In this document: positions 1 through 5,505 of the stretch, in pieces
How positions within the stretch are numbered: the first letter of the stretch is position 1
Layout: every line of letters starts with the position of its first letter
From: Desulfobacterales bacterium
Lineage (GTDB): Bacteria > Desulfobacterota > Desulfobacteria > Desulfobacterales > UBA11574
Reading direction: 5' to 3'
Length of the DNA stretch: 5,505 bases
Assembly: GCA_030601485.1 (NCBI GenBank)
Contig: JAUVTO010000143.1
Span: 1-5,505, forward strand
Notes under the pieces: generated by a model
The model's database searches: none
Told to the model about the DNA's origin: nothing
The model's input: only the letters and a program-made list of their open reading frames with translations
Position numbers and translations under genes: made by a program

Positions 1-659
1 TTCAGTATGGGTTTTATTTCAACCCGGTGTTCCGGCGGTATCATCAAAACGGTAATCTTTAGATTAGGGATCAAACCGGTATCCGGATTATTCAAGGTGT
101 TTCTTTTGTAACTGCGGCGATTGTTTTTTGATGCCATGAATCTTAGAACATCGATCAGATTTCCCGAGAAACCCTGAGAATCGACATGCTCGATAAATTG
201 CAACAACAGATTGTTAACGCTTAAAATAAATGGATCGATTTCGGCATATCCTTGTTTCCGGCAATCTTGTTTTGAAACAAGGCACCGGCACCCGAAGGGC
301 CTTACCGGATAAATCGGACACAGGTTGTCTTTTAAAAGCGGGCAGCTTTCACTTAAATTTTCGTGTTTTTCTTCCGGAGGATCTTCCCCTTTCATGCAAA
401 GATCCGCAAGTCTGTTTGTGGTGGTTTTCGGTTGAAAACGTCTTTCGGGTATTGCTCTCTCAATATTTTCAAACAGACTTAATTTTCCATATGAAATCAT
501 ATGGGTTGCGATAAAATACCCTTCAAGGGTTGTCAGGGTCACGTTACGCGTGCAGCATCCGGCGCAATATTTTTTGCAGGCTGTGTGCAGCCCGGCGACA
601 AACTCGTCATACACTCTGTAAATCTGATCTAAAATCCCCAGCTTTGAATTTAAATCCAT
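1..659 (-). CDS. YkgJ-family cysteine-cluster protein (partial, 3' end beyond left edge)
   Basis: An open frame runs from ATG at 659-657 to the left edge without a stop, giving 219 codons; the C-terminus is missing. Residues 28-36 read CKKYCAGCC, the C-x3-C-x2-CC signature of the YkgJ / CxxCxxCC family (PF03692), thought to bind zinc or iron. A second group follows at 106-133: CPLLKDNLCPIYPVRPFGCRC spans 106-126, with a further Cys at 133. The CPxLxxxxCxIYxxRPxxCR pattern is the second hallmark of the family. From about 140 the protein continues with a less characteristic, basic tail (around 175-190, rich in N, R and K) that I do not recognise. There is no signal peptide or membrane segment, so it is probably cytoplasmic. 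AAGGAA lies 6 bases before the ATG, which supports this start. It is divergent from the DUF362 gene. The biochemical role of the family is poorly defined; metal binding is inferred from the cysteines. Confidence 0.85.
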   Translation of the reverse strand, partial: MDLNSKLGILDQIYRVYDEFVAGLHTACKKYCAGCCTRNVTLTTLEGYFIATHMISYGKLSLFENIERAIPERRFQPKTTTNRLADLCMKGEDPPEEKHENLSESCPLLKDNLCPIYPVRPFGCRCLVSKQDCRKQGYAEIDPFILSVNNLLLQFIEHVDSQGFSGNLIDVLRFMASKNNRRSYKRNTLNNPDTGLIPNLKITVLMIPPEHRVEIKPIL

Positions 660-665
660 TTATTT

Positions 666-671
666 TTCCTT
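666..671 (-). promoter_or_regulatory. Ribosome binding site of the YkgJ-type gene
   Basis: On the minus strand the sequence AAGGAA sits 6 bases before the ATG at 659. It fixes the start of the cysteine-cluster protein, whose 3' end lies outside the window. Confidence 0.6.
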
Positions 672-694
672 GCCAAACTCTTTTTCCAAACACC

Positions 695-723
695 TTGACT
701 TTGGTAAAATCAACAGGTAATTT
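695..723 (+). promoter_or_regulatory. Possible promoter of the DUF362 gene
   Basis: TTGACT at 695-700 matches five of six bases of the sigma-70 -35 consensus. With a 17-base spacer the -10 position reads TAATTT (718-723), only a three-of-six match. The gap is A/T-rich, so a chance match is quite possible. The location, 30 to 60 bases before the start codon in a divergent gap, is suitable. Confidence 0.3.
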
Positions 724-744
724 TTTTATCAACATAATTTTTAA

Positions 745-750
745 GGGAGG
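745..750 (+). promoter_or_regulatory. Ribosome binding site of the DUF362 gene
   Basis: GGGAGG lies 5 bases before the ATG at 756. It selects that ATG over the out-of-frame ATG at 751, which would directly abut the Shine-Dalgarno sequence. Confidence 0.75.
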
Positions 751-755
751 ATGCC

Positions 756-1862
756 ATGAAAAGCAACGTCTATTTTATCGATTTAAGGGCCACAGCCAAG
801 GAAAACCTTGTTGCAAAGCTTGCAAGGCTTTTGGATACTGCCGGTCTTTCCGAAACAATCAAAGAAAGGGATCTTGTTGCGGTCAAACTCCATTTTGGAG
901 AGCAGGGAAATACCGCTTTTATCCGGCCGGTATTTATACGGAAAATCGTAGAATCGATCAAACAAATCGGCGGGGTTCCGTTTTTGACCGATGCCAATAC
1001 CCTCTATGCAGGGACACGAAGCGATTCTCCCCATCATCTGTTAACCGCGATTCAAAACGGTTTTGCCTATGCTGTTGTGGATGCCCCTATTGTCATTGCC
1101 GACGGATTAAGAGGTAAAAGCGAAACAGCGGTAACCGTTAACCAGAAAAATTTTAAAAAAGTGTACATCGGATCGGATATTATGGAGGCCGATGCGCTCA
1201 TATCCGTAGCCCATTTCAAAGGACATGAACTCTCGGGTTTTGGCGGAGCCATAAAAAATATGGGAATGGGATGCGCTTCCCGCCGGGGAAAGCTGGCACA
1301 GCACTCAACCGTGTCGCCCAAAGTGATAAAGAAAAAATGTATAGGATGCGGAGACTGTATGGATCACTGTTCACAAAACGCCCTTTCATTGGAAAAAGAA
1401 AAGGCGGTGCTGGACGCAAAAAAGTGTATCGGCTGCGGGGAATGTATTATTATTTGCCCCAACGAGGCCATACAGATCCAGTGGAATCAAGACATACCTG
1501 TTTTTCTGGAAAATATGGTGGAATACACCATGGGTGTTTTAAAGAATAAAGCAGGCAAAACATTGTTTGCAAATTTCATTACCGATATATCCCCGGCATG
1601 TGATTGTTACGGTCATAACGATGCCCCTATCGTAAGGAACATCGGCATCGTTTCGTCCACCGACCCGGTTGCCATTGACCAGGCCTCCGTAGATCTCGTG
1701 AACCGGGAACAGGCGCTTCCGGAATCTTGCCTTACAACAAACATGGAAAAAGGTGAGGATAAGTTCAGGGGTATTTATCCTAACGTGGACTGGACCATTC
1801 AGCTCGATTATGCCCAACGCCTCGGACTTGGGAGCCGAAGTTATGAGCTAAAAAAAATATAA
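756..1862 (+). CDS. DUF362 domain protein with two 4Fe-4S ferredoxin motifs
   Basis: This 368-residue protein matches the DUF362 family (PF04015) with an inserted ferredoxin module. The N-terminal part has VAVKLHFGEQGNTAFIRP (41-58), then GGVPFLTDANTLY (72-84), and the family block HFKGHELSGFGGAIKNMGMG at 153-172. Two complete 4Fe-4S motifs follow: C195/C198/C201/C205 (CIGCGDCMDHC) and C224/C227/C230/C234 (CIGCGECIIICP). The first lacks the usual proline after the fourth cysteine. The C-terminal DUF362 part contains CDCYGHNDAPIV (282-293) and STDPVAIDQASVDLV (301-315), also typical. No signal peptide or membrane segment is visible, so it is likely a cytoplasmic electron-transfer or iron-sulfur protein. 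Members are common in anaerobes and often annotated only as DUF362 or 4Fe-4S binding protein; the substrate is not known to me. Length and domain order look intact. It is divergent from the cysteine-cluster gene and convergent with the glycosyltransferase. Confidence 0.93.
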   Translation: MKSNVYFIDLRATAKENLVAKLARLLDTAGLSETIKERDLVAVKLHFGEQGNTAFIRPVFIRKIVESIKQIGGVPFLTDANTLYAGTRSDSPHHLLTAIQNGFAYAVVDAPIVIADGLRGKSETAVTVNQKNFKKVYIGSDIMEADALISVAHFKGHELSGFGGAIKNMGMGCASRRGKLAQHSTVSPKVIKKKCIGCGDCMDHCSQNALSLEKEKAVLDAKKCIGCGECIIICPNEAIQIQWNQDIPVFLENMVEYTMGVLKNKAGKTLFANFITDISPACDCYGHNDAPIVRNIGIVSSTDPVAIDQASVDLVNREQALPESCLTTNMEKGEDKFRGIYPNVDWTIQLDYAQRLGLGSRSYELKKI

Positions 1863-1920
1863 CCGGTGTGTCTTATGCAGATATGAGCAAGAAAAAATGG
1901 GTGGGAGTTTGCCTTCAGCT

Positions 1921-3273
1921 CTAATTGACAAATTGTCTGTGCAGGGTTTGTCGCGGCTCGATATTCAAAAATTCTTTATTTTTCATAAACGGATCCTTGC
2001 CGGTGAGTTGTTTTACGGAATCACCAAAAAAATAGTTCATAATAGCGTTGAGCCGGGTCCGAAGAACAGAATAAGAATAATGCCGGGCTGCAATTTCATA
2101 ATTATAAGTTACCATTTTTTCTCTTCGCTCCGGCGAGTCCATAATTTCTTTAACGCGTTGGACGGTCTTTCTTGAGAGAAATCCGTCCATGACCACAAGA
2201 TCAAAACCTTGAGGCTCAATATCCCTGACAAAGGTAGAATACCGATTGATCAACATCGGTTTTTTAAAGTAGATGGCTTCAAGAAAGGCATTGCCGAATC
2301 CTTCGTACAGACTGGGATATGTGATAAAATCAGCAAAGGGATAAACATCCCAGAGAGAATACCTGGCCTGACCATTTCCATCGTTACACCAGGGGTCGGC
2401 GATTTTGGTGGTTATTAATCCAAGATTGATGTCATGCCCGCAGGCATATTCTTTCAACCATTCTGCGTATTCAAAACCTTCATCACCGGCTTCGTGGGAC
2501 ACCAGCAGTTTGTTTCGGGAATCTTTCAGTTCCTTGACCAATTCAATGGCATGTTCAATCCCTTTGCGTTGAATGATGCGGGTCGGCTGTAAAATCATCC
2601 GGTCATCGGGTGTTAAACCCATGGATTCCCGAAAAACACGGGCCGCTTTAATATCCATCACGGGGGGGTTTTCAAAGTCGAGAACATTGGGGATGATAAT
2701 CGAAGAAATCCCTGTGCGGAGCGCCAGTTGTTCCTGGGCTTCGGAATTAATCACCACATGTTGGATATTGTCCAGCTTGGGAGGAAAGGCCATTCGGAGG
2801 TAATCGTTAACGGCATTTAGTGAAAAACGGACCCTTTCCCAGTAAAAATCATGATGGTGAGCAATGGTTGGAATCTGGGTCTCCGCAATGATTTCCGTCA
2901 ATGCCAGCCCCAAGGGGACGTGCATCGGAATAGAGAGAACATTTTCGGCAATCAGAAGGTCTATATTGAAATGCTCGATAAATTTGTGGAGTTGAACTTT
3001 AAGCAGTGACCTTAAGTCGTGGATTGCTCTGGTAACCGGCGGTTTGCGGCCTTTTTTGCCCATAACCTGCGCATTAATCCATTTATTTTGTTCATTTTGG
3101 AAATGCGCTATGGGAACAGGATAACTTTTATCACTATCCCGATCCAGTTCTCCGGCAAACCAGAAACAGTTGTGTCCGTTTTTTTCAAAAACATCAGCCC
3201 ACTTACTCGATTCCAGAGTAACGCCGTCTATGCCTGCAAATCGGGTTGAAACAAATCCGATGTTCTTTATCAT
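1921..3273 (-). CDS. Glycosyltransferase, GT4 type (GT-B fold)
   Basis: The 450-residue protein has the two-domain layout of GT-B retaining glycosyltransferases. The N-terminal Rossmann start reads IGFVSTRFAGIDGVTLE (5-21), containing the glycine-rich loop, followed by GHNCFWFAGELD at 33-44. A histidine/aromatic stretch HHHDFYWER (139-147) closes the acceptor-side domain. The C-terminal donor domain begins near 225 with ILQPTRIIQRKGIEHAIEL (227-245), where R235/R236 and K237 lie where GT4 enzymes bind the sugar-nucleotide phosphates. The E-x7-E motif is in YPSLYEGFGNAFLEAI (319-334), with E324 and E332. There is no signal peptide or membrane segment. The start ATG at 3273 has only a weak upstream purine run (AGAAAG, over 10 bases away), but the glycine loop begins right after it, so a later start is unlikely. 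The donor and acceptor cannot be read from sequence. The STRFAGxDGVxLE opening reminds me of GT4 enzymes linked to mannosylglucosylglycerate-type solutes, but that is only a guess. Confidence 0.9.
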   Translation of the reverse strand: MIKNIGFVSTRFAGIDGVTLESSKWADVFEKNGHNCFWFAGELDRDSDKSYPVPIAHFQNEQNKWINAQVMGKKGRKPPVTRAIHDLRSLLKVQLHKFIEHFNIDLLIAENVLSIPMHVPLGLALTEIIAETQIPTIAHHHDFYWERVRFSLNAVNDYLRMAFPPKLDNIQHVVINSEAQEQLALRTGISSIIIPNVLDFENPPVMDIKAARVFRESMGLTPDDRMILQPTRIIQRKGIEHAIELVKELKDSRNKLLVSHEAGDEGFEYAEWLKEYACGHDINLGLITTKIADPWCNDGNGQARYSLWDVYPFADFITYPSLYEGFGNAFLEAIYFKKPMLINRYSTFVRDIEPQGFDLVVMDGFLSRKTVQRVKEIMDSPERREKMVTYNYEIAARHYSYSVLRTRLNAIMNYFFGDSVKQLTGKDPFMKNKEFLNIEPRQTLHRQFVN

Positions 3274-3292
3274 AGTGCAAAAGCTTTCTAAA

Positions 3293-3298
3293 ATGATA
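3293..3298 (-). promoter_or_regulatory. Weak candidate -10 box before the glycosyltransferase gene
   Basis: On the minus strand TATCAT (five of six to TATAAT) lies 20 bases before the ATG, with TTTTAA (three of six) 17 bases further upstream. It would give a leader of only about 13 bases. The region is A/T-rich, so this may be chance. Confidence 0.2.
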
Positions 3299-3359
3299 CC
3301 AATCAGTTTATTTCATTAAAAATGTTTTGTCGAGTGTTTGAAGAAGGATAAAATCAATT

Positions 3360-3401
3360 TTGACGGTCTCGTAAAAATCGGACTTTTTACGAGTTCATCA
3401 A
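3360..3401. repeat. 42-base imperfect palindrome, candidate dispersed intergenic repeat
   Basis: The two 18-base arms (3360-3377 and 3384-3401) match at 15 of 18 positions around a 6-base loop, TCGGAC. The inner 10 bases, CTCGTAAAAA and TTTTTACGAG, are perfect complements, and both outer ends carry TTGA/TCAA. It lies in the gap between two minus-strand genes. No run of U follows the stem on either strand, so it is not a classical intrinsic terminator. The shape fits a small dispersed palindromic element. From memory, similar TTTTTACGAG palindromes are frequent between genes of Desulfobacterota, which I could not verify here. Confidence 0.7.
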
Positions 3402-3438
3402 TTTTGCTTTCCGGTATTTTTACTGGCTTTAGCTCAAC

Positions 3439-3470
3439 ATATTGATGCATGTCAATAAAAAAATCAATAT
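3439..3470. repeat. Nested A/T-rich inverted repeat downstream of the membrane protein gene
   Basis: ATATTGAT (3439-3446) is the exact reverse complement of ATCAATAT (3463-3470). Inside it, TATTGA (3440-3445) can instead pair with TCAATA (3452-3457) around the loop TGCATG. The two pairings exclude each other. The stems are short and A/T-rich. On the minus strand the T-run comes before the inner hairpin rather than after it, so a standard terminator for the membrane protein gene is not supported. Confidence 0.4.
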
Positions 3471-3517
3471 ATGGGACTATTTGGCAAAAAAAAATCTGCC
3501 ACGGTTTCTTAAAAAAA

Positions 3518-4630
3518 TTATATTGTGCTGCGAAACTTCATCCACCGCTCCAGCAAATCTCCGATTACGGCACATTCCAAGCCGAAGGGGAGATATCCGG
3601 CATACCCTAAAAACGGCATTTCAAAGATTTGAAATCCATGTGCAAAGGGAACGCTGTATTCCCATCTGGCCAAACTGTAATAGTTCCACATCTCCCAGAA
3701 TCCTCCGCAAAAAAGGGCTGCGGCTGCGGATGTGATGATCAGGCGCCAATCTCCGTTGGCGATGCCCGACAGAATTGTGCATTCTCCGGTCAGGGTTTGG
3801 AGTGACACAATGACAAGCAGGGGAGATACCCAGAGCAGGGAGAAAAGATAATTCGGCCACACGCCGATGCCGGCCAGGCTTGCACCGGACAGAAGTATGG
3901 CAGCCCCTGCCAACATTCTGGGATACGGGAACCTAAAGGGACGAAAATCCCCCAATCCCTGCCTGATGCAGGAAGCACCGGCGATCCATTCCCGGGTTCC
4001 CAAAACCGCCGGAAGAACGGTAGAAAAAGAGAGGCTTGCGTAGCAGAAATACTCCCAGGAACTATAATGGACTCCGGTGTAGCTCCAGTTCTGGACGAAC
4101 CGGTTCAGGTATTCAAAGAACCACCAGAATGCGGCGCTTAAGGGAAAAAGCAGAAAAAAAAATCGGATGCGGTTTATTATCATGCAGCTCCCGGTTCGCC
4201 TATGGCACAGGGCATTTATCACCAGGATGTAAGAAATCCACAAGGGCGTAAATGTGTGAGGCTGATATAGGGCAAACCAGGAAAAACGTGTCCATGCCAA
4301 TGTCCATGAGACAGCACCGGTAATAATACCAATCCATCCCCACCATGGGAAGGTATGGGGTGGCGAAGGTCTGATTTTAATCCGCCGGATCCATACCATA
4401 GATTTGATGATAAGAGGAAAAACCACTGCAAGGATGAAAAGGGTGTAAGCGGTAAAGACAACCCATGAGAACGGTGCATGGAAAACATACCGGGTCTCAG
4501 GAGGAAACTCCAGATACCGGGTAATCGGGTAGCCTGCCAGAACCACACCCAGCATGGGCAACCCTAACAACATTCCCGTCAGGACAGAAAATTTGAAAAC
4601 TATGCTTCTCATGAATCGCCAACTTGACAC
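3518..4630 (-). CDS. Multi-pass membrane protein of unknown function with internal duplication
   Basis: The 370-residue protein is highly hydrophobic, with about nine or ten likely membrane segments (roughly 14-33, 52-76, 98-113, 127-141, 155-172, 196-210, 237-254, 260-280, 296-310, 340-357). I do not recognise a named family. Two regions resemble each other: PLWISYILVINAL...TGSC (129-149) and LLWVSPLLVIVSL...TGEC (265-284), each followed by an aromatic box, FFEYLNRFVQNWSYT (171-185) and FWEMWNYYSLARWEYS (311-326). The tail has IFEMPFLGYAGYLPFGLE (335-352), which I associate with uncharacterised deltaproteobacterial membrane proteins. No catalytic motif is evident; conserved E173 and E313 lie in or next to the membrane. 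The longest frame starts with GTG at 4630. An in-frame ATG at 4612 (residue 7) is an equally plausible start, and neither has a strong Shine-Dalgarno. Transport, lipid or pigment chemistry are all possible but unsupported. Confidence 0.85.
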   Translation of the reverse strand: MSSWRFMRSIVFKFSVLTGMLLGLPMLGVVLAGYPITRYLEFPPETRYVFHAPFSWVVFTAYTLFILAVVFPLIIKSMVWIRRIKIRPSPPHTFPWWGWIGIITGAVSWTLAWTRFSWFALYQPHTFTPLWISYILVINALCHRRTGSCMIINRIRFFFLLFPLSAAFWWFFEYLNRFVQNWSYTGVHYSSWEYFCYASLSFSTVLPAVLGTREWIAGASCIRQGLGDFRPFRFPYPRMLAGAAILLSGASLAGIGVWPNYLFSLLWVSPLLVIVSLQTLTGECTILSGIANGDWRLIITSAAAALFCGGFWEMWNYYSLARWEYSVPFAHGFQIFEMPFLGYAGYLPFGLECAVIGDLLERWMKFRSTI

Positions 4631-4635
4631 GGATT

Positions 4636-4658
4636 AAAATCTTTACCGGAAAGATTTT
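4636..4658 (-). promoter_or_regulatory. Hairpin in the leader of the membrane protein gene
   Basis: AAAATCTTT (4636-4644) and AAAGATTTT (4650-4658) form a perfect 9-bp stem with a 5-base loop. In minus-strand RNA it ends 5 bases before the GTG at 4630, where a ribosome binding site would normally be. It could mask translation initiation, act as a DNA operator between the divergent genes, or mean that the ATG at 4612 is the true start. The structure is seen; the role is inferred. Confidence 0.5.
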
Positions 4659-4691
4659 TCTTGGTATTCTTTTTTTGTATCAATTTAATCC

Positions 4692-4700
4692 ATTATAACA
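4692..4700 (-). promoter_or_regulatory. Extended -10 promoter of the membrane protein gene
   Basis: On the minus strand the sequence is TGTTATAAT, a perfect TATAAT preceded by TG-N, the extended -10 form that can work without a good -35. No convincing -35 lies 15 to 19 bases upstream. Transcription would begin near 4685, giving a leader of about 55 bases that includes the hairpin at 4636-4658. Confidence 0.5.
4694..4699 (+). promoter_or_regulatory. Possible -10 box of the purN-like gene
   Basis: TATAAC matches five of six -10 bases about 60 bases before the start codon, but the -35 position is just a T-run. It overlaps the minus-strand extended -10, so the two promoters would compete if both are real. 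Confidence 0.2.
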
Positions 4701-4744
4701 GGATTTGCTGATGATTTCTCTAATTTTTCACCTCTTTTAATCAT

Positions 4745-4749
4745 GGAGG
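4745..4749 (+). promoter_or_regulatory. Ribosome binding site of the purN-like gene
   Basis: GGAGG lies 8 bases before the ATG at 4758. It decides between that ATG and an in-frame ATG at 4743, which overlaps this site and has no purine-rich sequence of its own upstream. Confidence 0.75.
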
Positions 4750-4757
4750 CCTATAAA

Positions 4758-5505
4758 ATGGACCGAACCATCCGAATCGGAGCGCTTATATCAGGAACCG
4801 GGACAAACCTGCAGGTCATTATCGATTCCTGTGAGTCGGGGAAGATAAACGGTAAAATAGTATTCGTGGGATCGGATACTCCCAATGCACGGGGTCTTGA
4901 AAAAGGGACCCGACTTGGAATTCCAACGTTTGTGGTGGATTATGGATCCATTATTCGGGATTTCAATAAAACACCGGAAAAGGTCGTACCCCCGGACGAT
5001 TTTGACCTTAACGATCTGATTTCAAAACAGACTCTTTTTACCGCCGATGCTGACCCCGAAACGGTGAAAGCCTTTATAATCACAAGGGCTGTTGCAGAGG
5101 CAAAACTTATTGATGAGATGAGGCATTATCCCTTCGATCTACTGGTATTGGCCGGTTATATGAGGAATTTATCGCCTTATTTTATCGAAAGGGTAAATAC
5201 GGATCCGGATATTCCGCGTATAATGAATATCCATCCGGCACTGCTTCCGGCGTTTCCCGGTGTAGACGGATATGGTGACACCTTCCGATATGGATGCAAG
5301 ATTGGCGGGTGTACGGTACATTTTGTGGATTACGGTGAAGATTCAGGGCCGATTATCGGCCAGAAGGCTTATGAGATACTCGAAGATGACACCATAGATT
5401 CCATCAGAGCAAAAGGCTTGAAGCTGGAGTGGGCACTTTATCCGGAATGTGTAAAGCTGTTTGCCCAGGGGCGCCTGAAAACTGTCCGCAGGTCCTATGA
5501 ATTGA
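4758..5505 (+). CDS. purN: Phosphoribosylglycinamide formyltransferase (PurN-like), partial, 3' end beyond right edge
   Basis: An open frame of 249 codons reaches the right edge without an in-frame stop. The PurN enzyme moves a formyl group from 10-formyltetrahydrofolate to glycinamide ribonucleotide in purine synthesis, in the cytoplasm. The phosphate-binding loop is ISGTGTNLQ (11-19). The core strand is DLLVLAGYMRNLSP (127-140), the catalytic motif NIHPALLPAFPG (157-168), and the folate/catalytic loop VHFVDYGEDSGPII (187-200). By alignment to E. coli PurN, N157, H159 and D195 correspond to N106, H108 and D144, with identical spacing, and E224 corresponds to the GAR-binding E173. The C-terminal LYPECVKLFAQGRLK (227-241) is typical. 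The distance from the loop Asn to the core Met is 118 residues against 76 in E. coli, so about 42 extra residues lie at roughly 62-125. GAR binding may differ (L221 replaces Gln170), so a related formyltransferase of other specificity is possible. Confidence 0.85.
   Translation, partial: MDRTIRIGALISGTGTNLQVIIDSCESGKINGKIVFVGSDTPNARGLEKGTRLGIPTFVVDYGSIIRDFNKTPEKVVPPDDFDLNDLISKQTLFTADADPETVKAFIITRAVAEAKLIDEMRHYPFDLLVLAGYMRNLSPYFIERVNTDPDIPRIMNIHPALLPAFPGVDGYGDTFRYGCKIGGCTVHFVDYGEDSGPIIGQKAYEILEDDTIDSIRAKGLKLEWALYPECVKLFAQGRLKTVRRSYEL

Noticed and set aside
230..514. Plus-strand open frame of 94 codons
   Set aside because: It lies opposite the cysteine-cluster gene, whose minus-strand frame has clear family motifs and its own ribosome binding site. 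The plus-strand product has no recognisable features.
530..1117. Plus-strand open frame of 195 codons
   Set aside because: It crosses the 5' ends of two well-supported genes in the wrong frame or strand and has an odd composition rich in Cys and Arg, typical of a shadow frame.
1863..1920. Bidirectional terminator between the convergent DUF362 and glycosyltransferase genes
   Set aside because: Expected by position, but no stem of useful length followed by a T-run is visible on either strand.
3442..3735. Plus-strand open frame of 97 codons in the gap and membrane gene end
   Set aside because: It starts inside the A/T-rich inverted repeat, has no ribosome binding site and overlaps the well-supported minus-strand membrane protein gene.
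4743..4757. Alternative in-frame ATG start at 4743 for the purN-like gene
   Set aside because: It overlaps the GGAGG ribosome binding site that serves the ATG at 4758 and has none of its own. The added residues (MEAYK) are not part of the PurN fold.
5503..5505. TGA at the very end as the stop codon of the purN-like gene
   Set aside because: It is out of frame: the last full codon is TTG at 5502-5504, so the gene continues past the window.
1..5505. CRISPR array, tRNA, rRNA, insertion sequence or defence system
   Set aside because: No regularly spaced direct repeats, no tRNA-like cloverleaf, no transposase motifs and no defence-gene domains were seen in any frame I could read.

Overview
The window looks like chromosomal DNA of a moderate-GC, probably anaerobic Gram-negative bacterium. 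My best guess is a Desulfobacterota (deltaproteobacterial) sulfate-reducer type. This rests on the gene mix (a DUF362 protein with two [4Fe-4S] motifs, a YkgJ-type cysteine-cluster protein, a membrane protein of a type I associate with that group) and on a TTTTTACGAG palindrome that I recall, without being able to check, as common between genes there. The taxonomic call is inference.

Layout, left to right. (1) Bases 659 to 1, minus strand: a YkgJ-type cysteine-cluster protein that runs off the left edge. (2) Bases 660-755: a divergent intergenic gap with good ribosome binding sites on both sides. (3) Bases 756-1862, plus strand: a DUF362 protein with two 4Fe-4S motifs. (4) A 58-base convergent gap with no clear terminator. 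(5) Bases 1921-3273, minus strand: a GT4-type glycosyltransferase. (6) Bases 3274-3517: a gap with a 42-base imperfect palindrome, whose central arms are perfect over 10 bp, and a second, nested A/T-rich inverted repeat. (7) Bases 3518-4630, minus strand: a multi-pass membrane protein of unknown function that contains an internal duplication. (8) Bases 4631-4757: a divergent regulatory gap with a minus-strand extended -10 box and a 9-bp hairpin just before the membrane protein start. (9) Bases 4758-5505 and beyond, plus strand: a PurN-like formyltransferase with an unusual insertion, running off the right edge.

The genes do not form one operon or one obvious pathway. The two iron/cysteine proteins are divergent neighbours and may share regulation. 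The glycosyltransferase and membrane protein are co-directional but separated by 244 bases containing palindromes. PurN belongs to purine synthesis and is divergent from the membrane protein. I see no mobile-element gene, CRISPR array, RNA gene or defence system. The points most worth a second look are the PurN insertion, the duplicated membrane protein with its structured leader, and the palindromic element.
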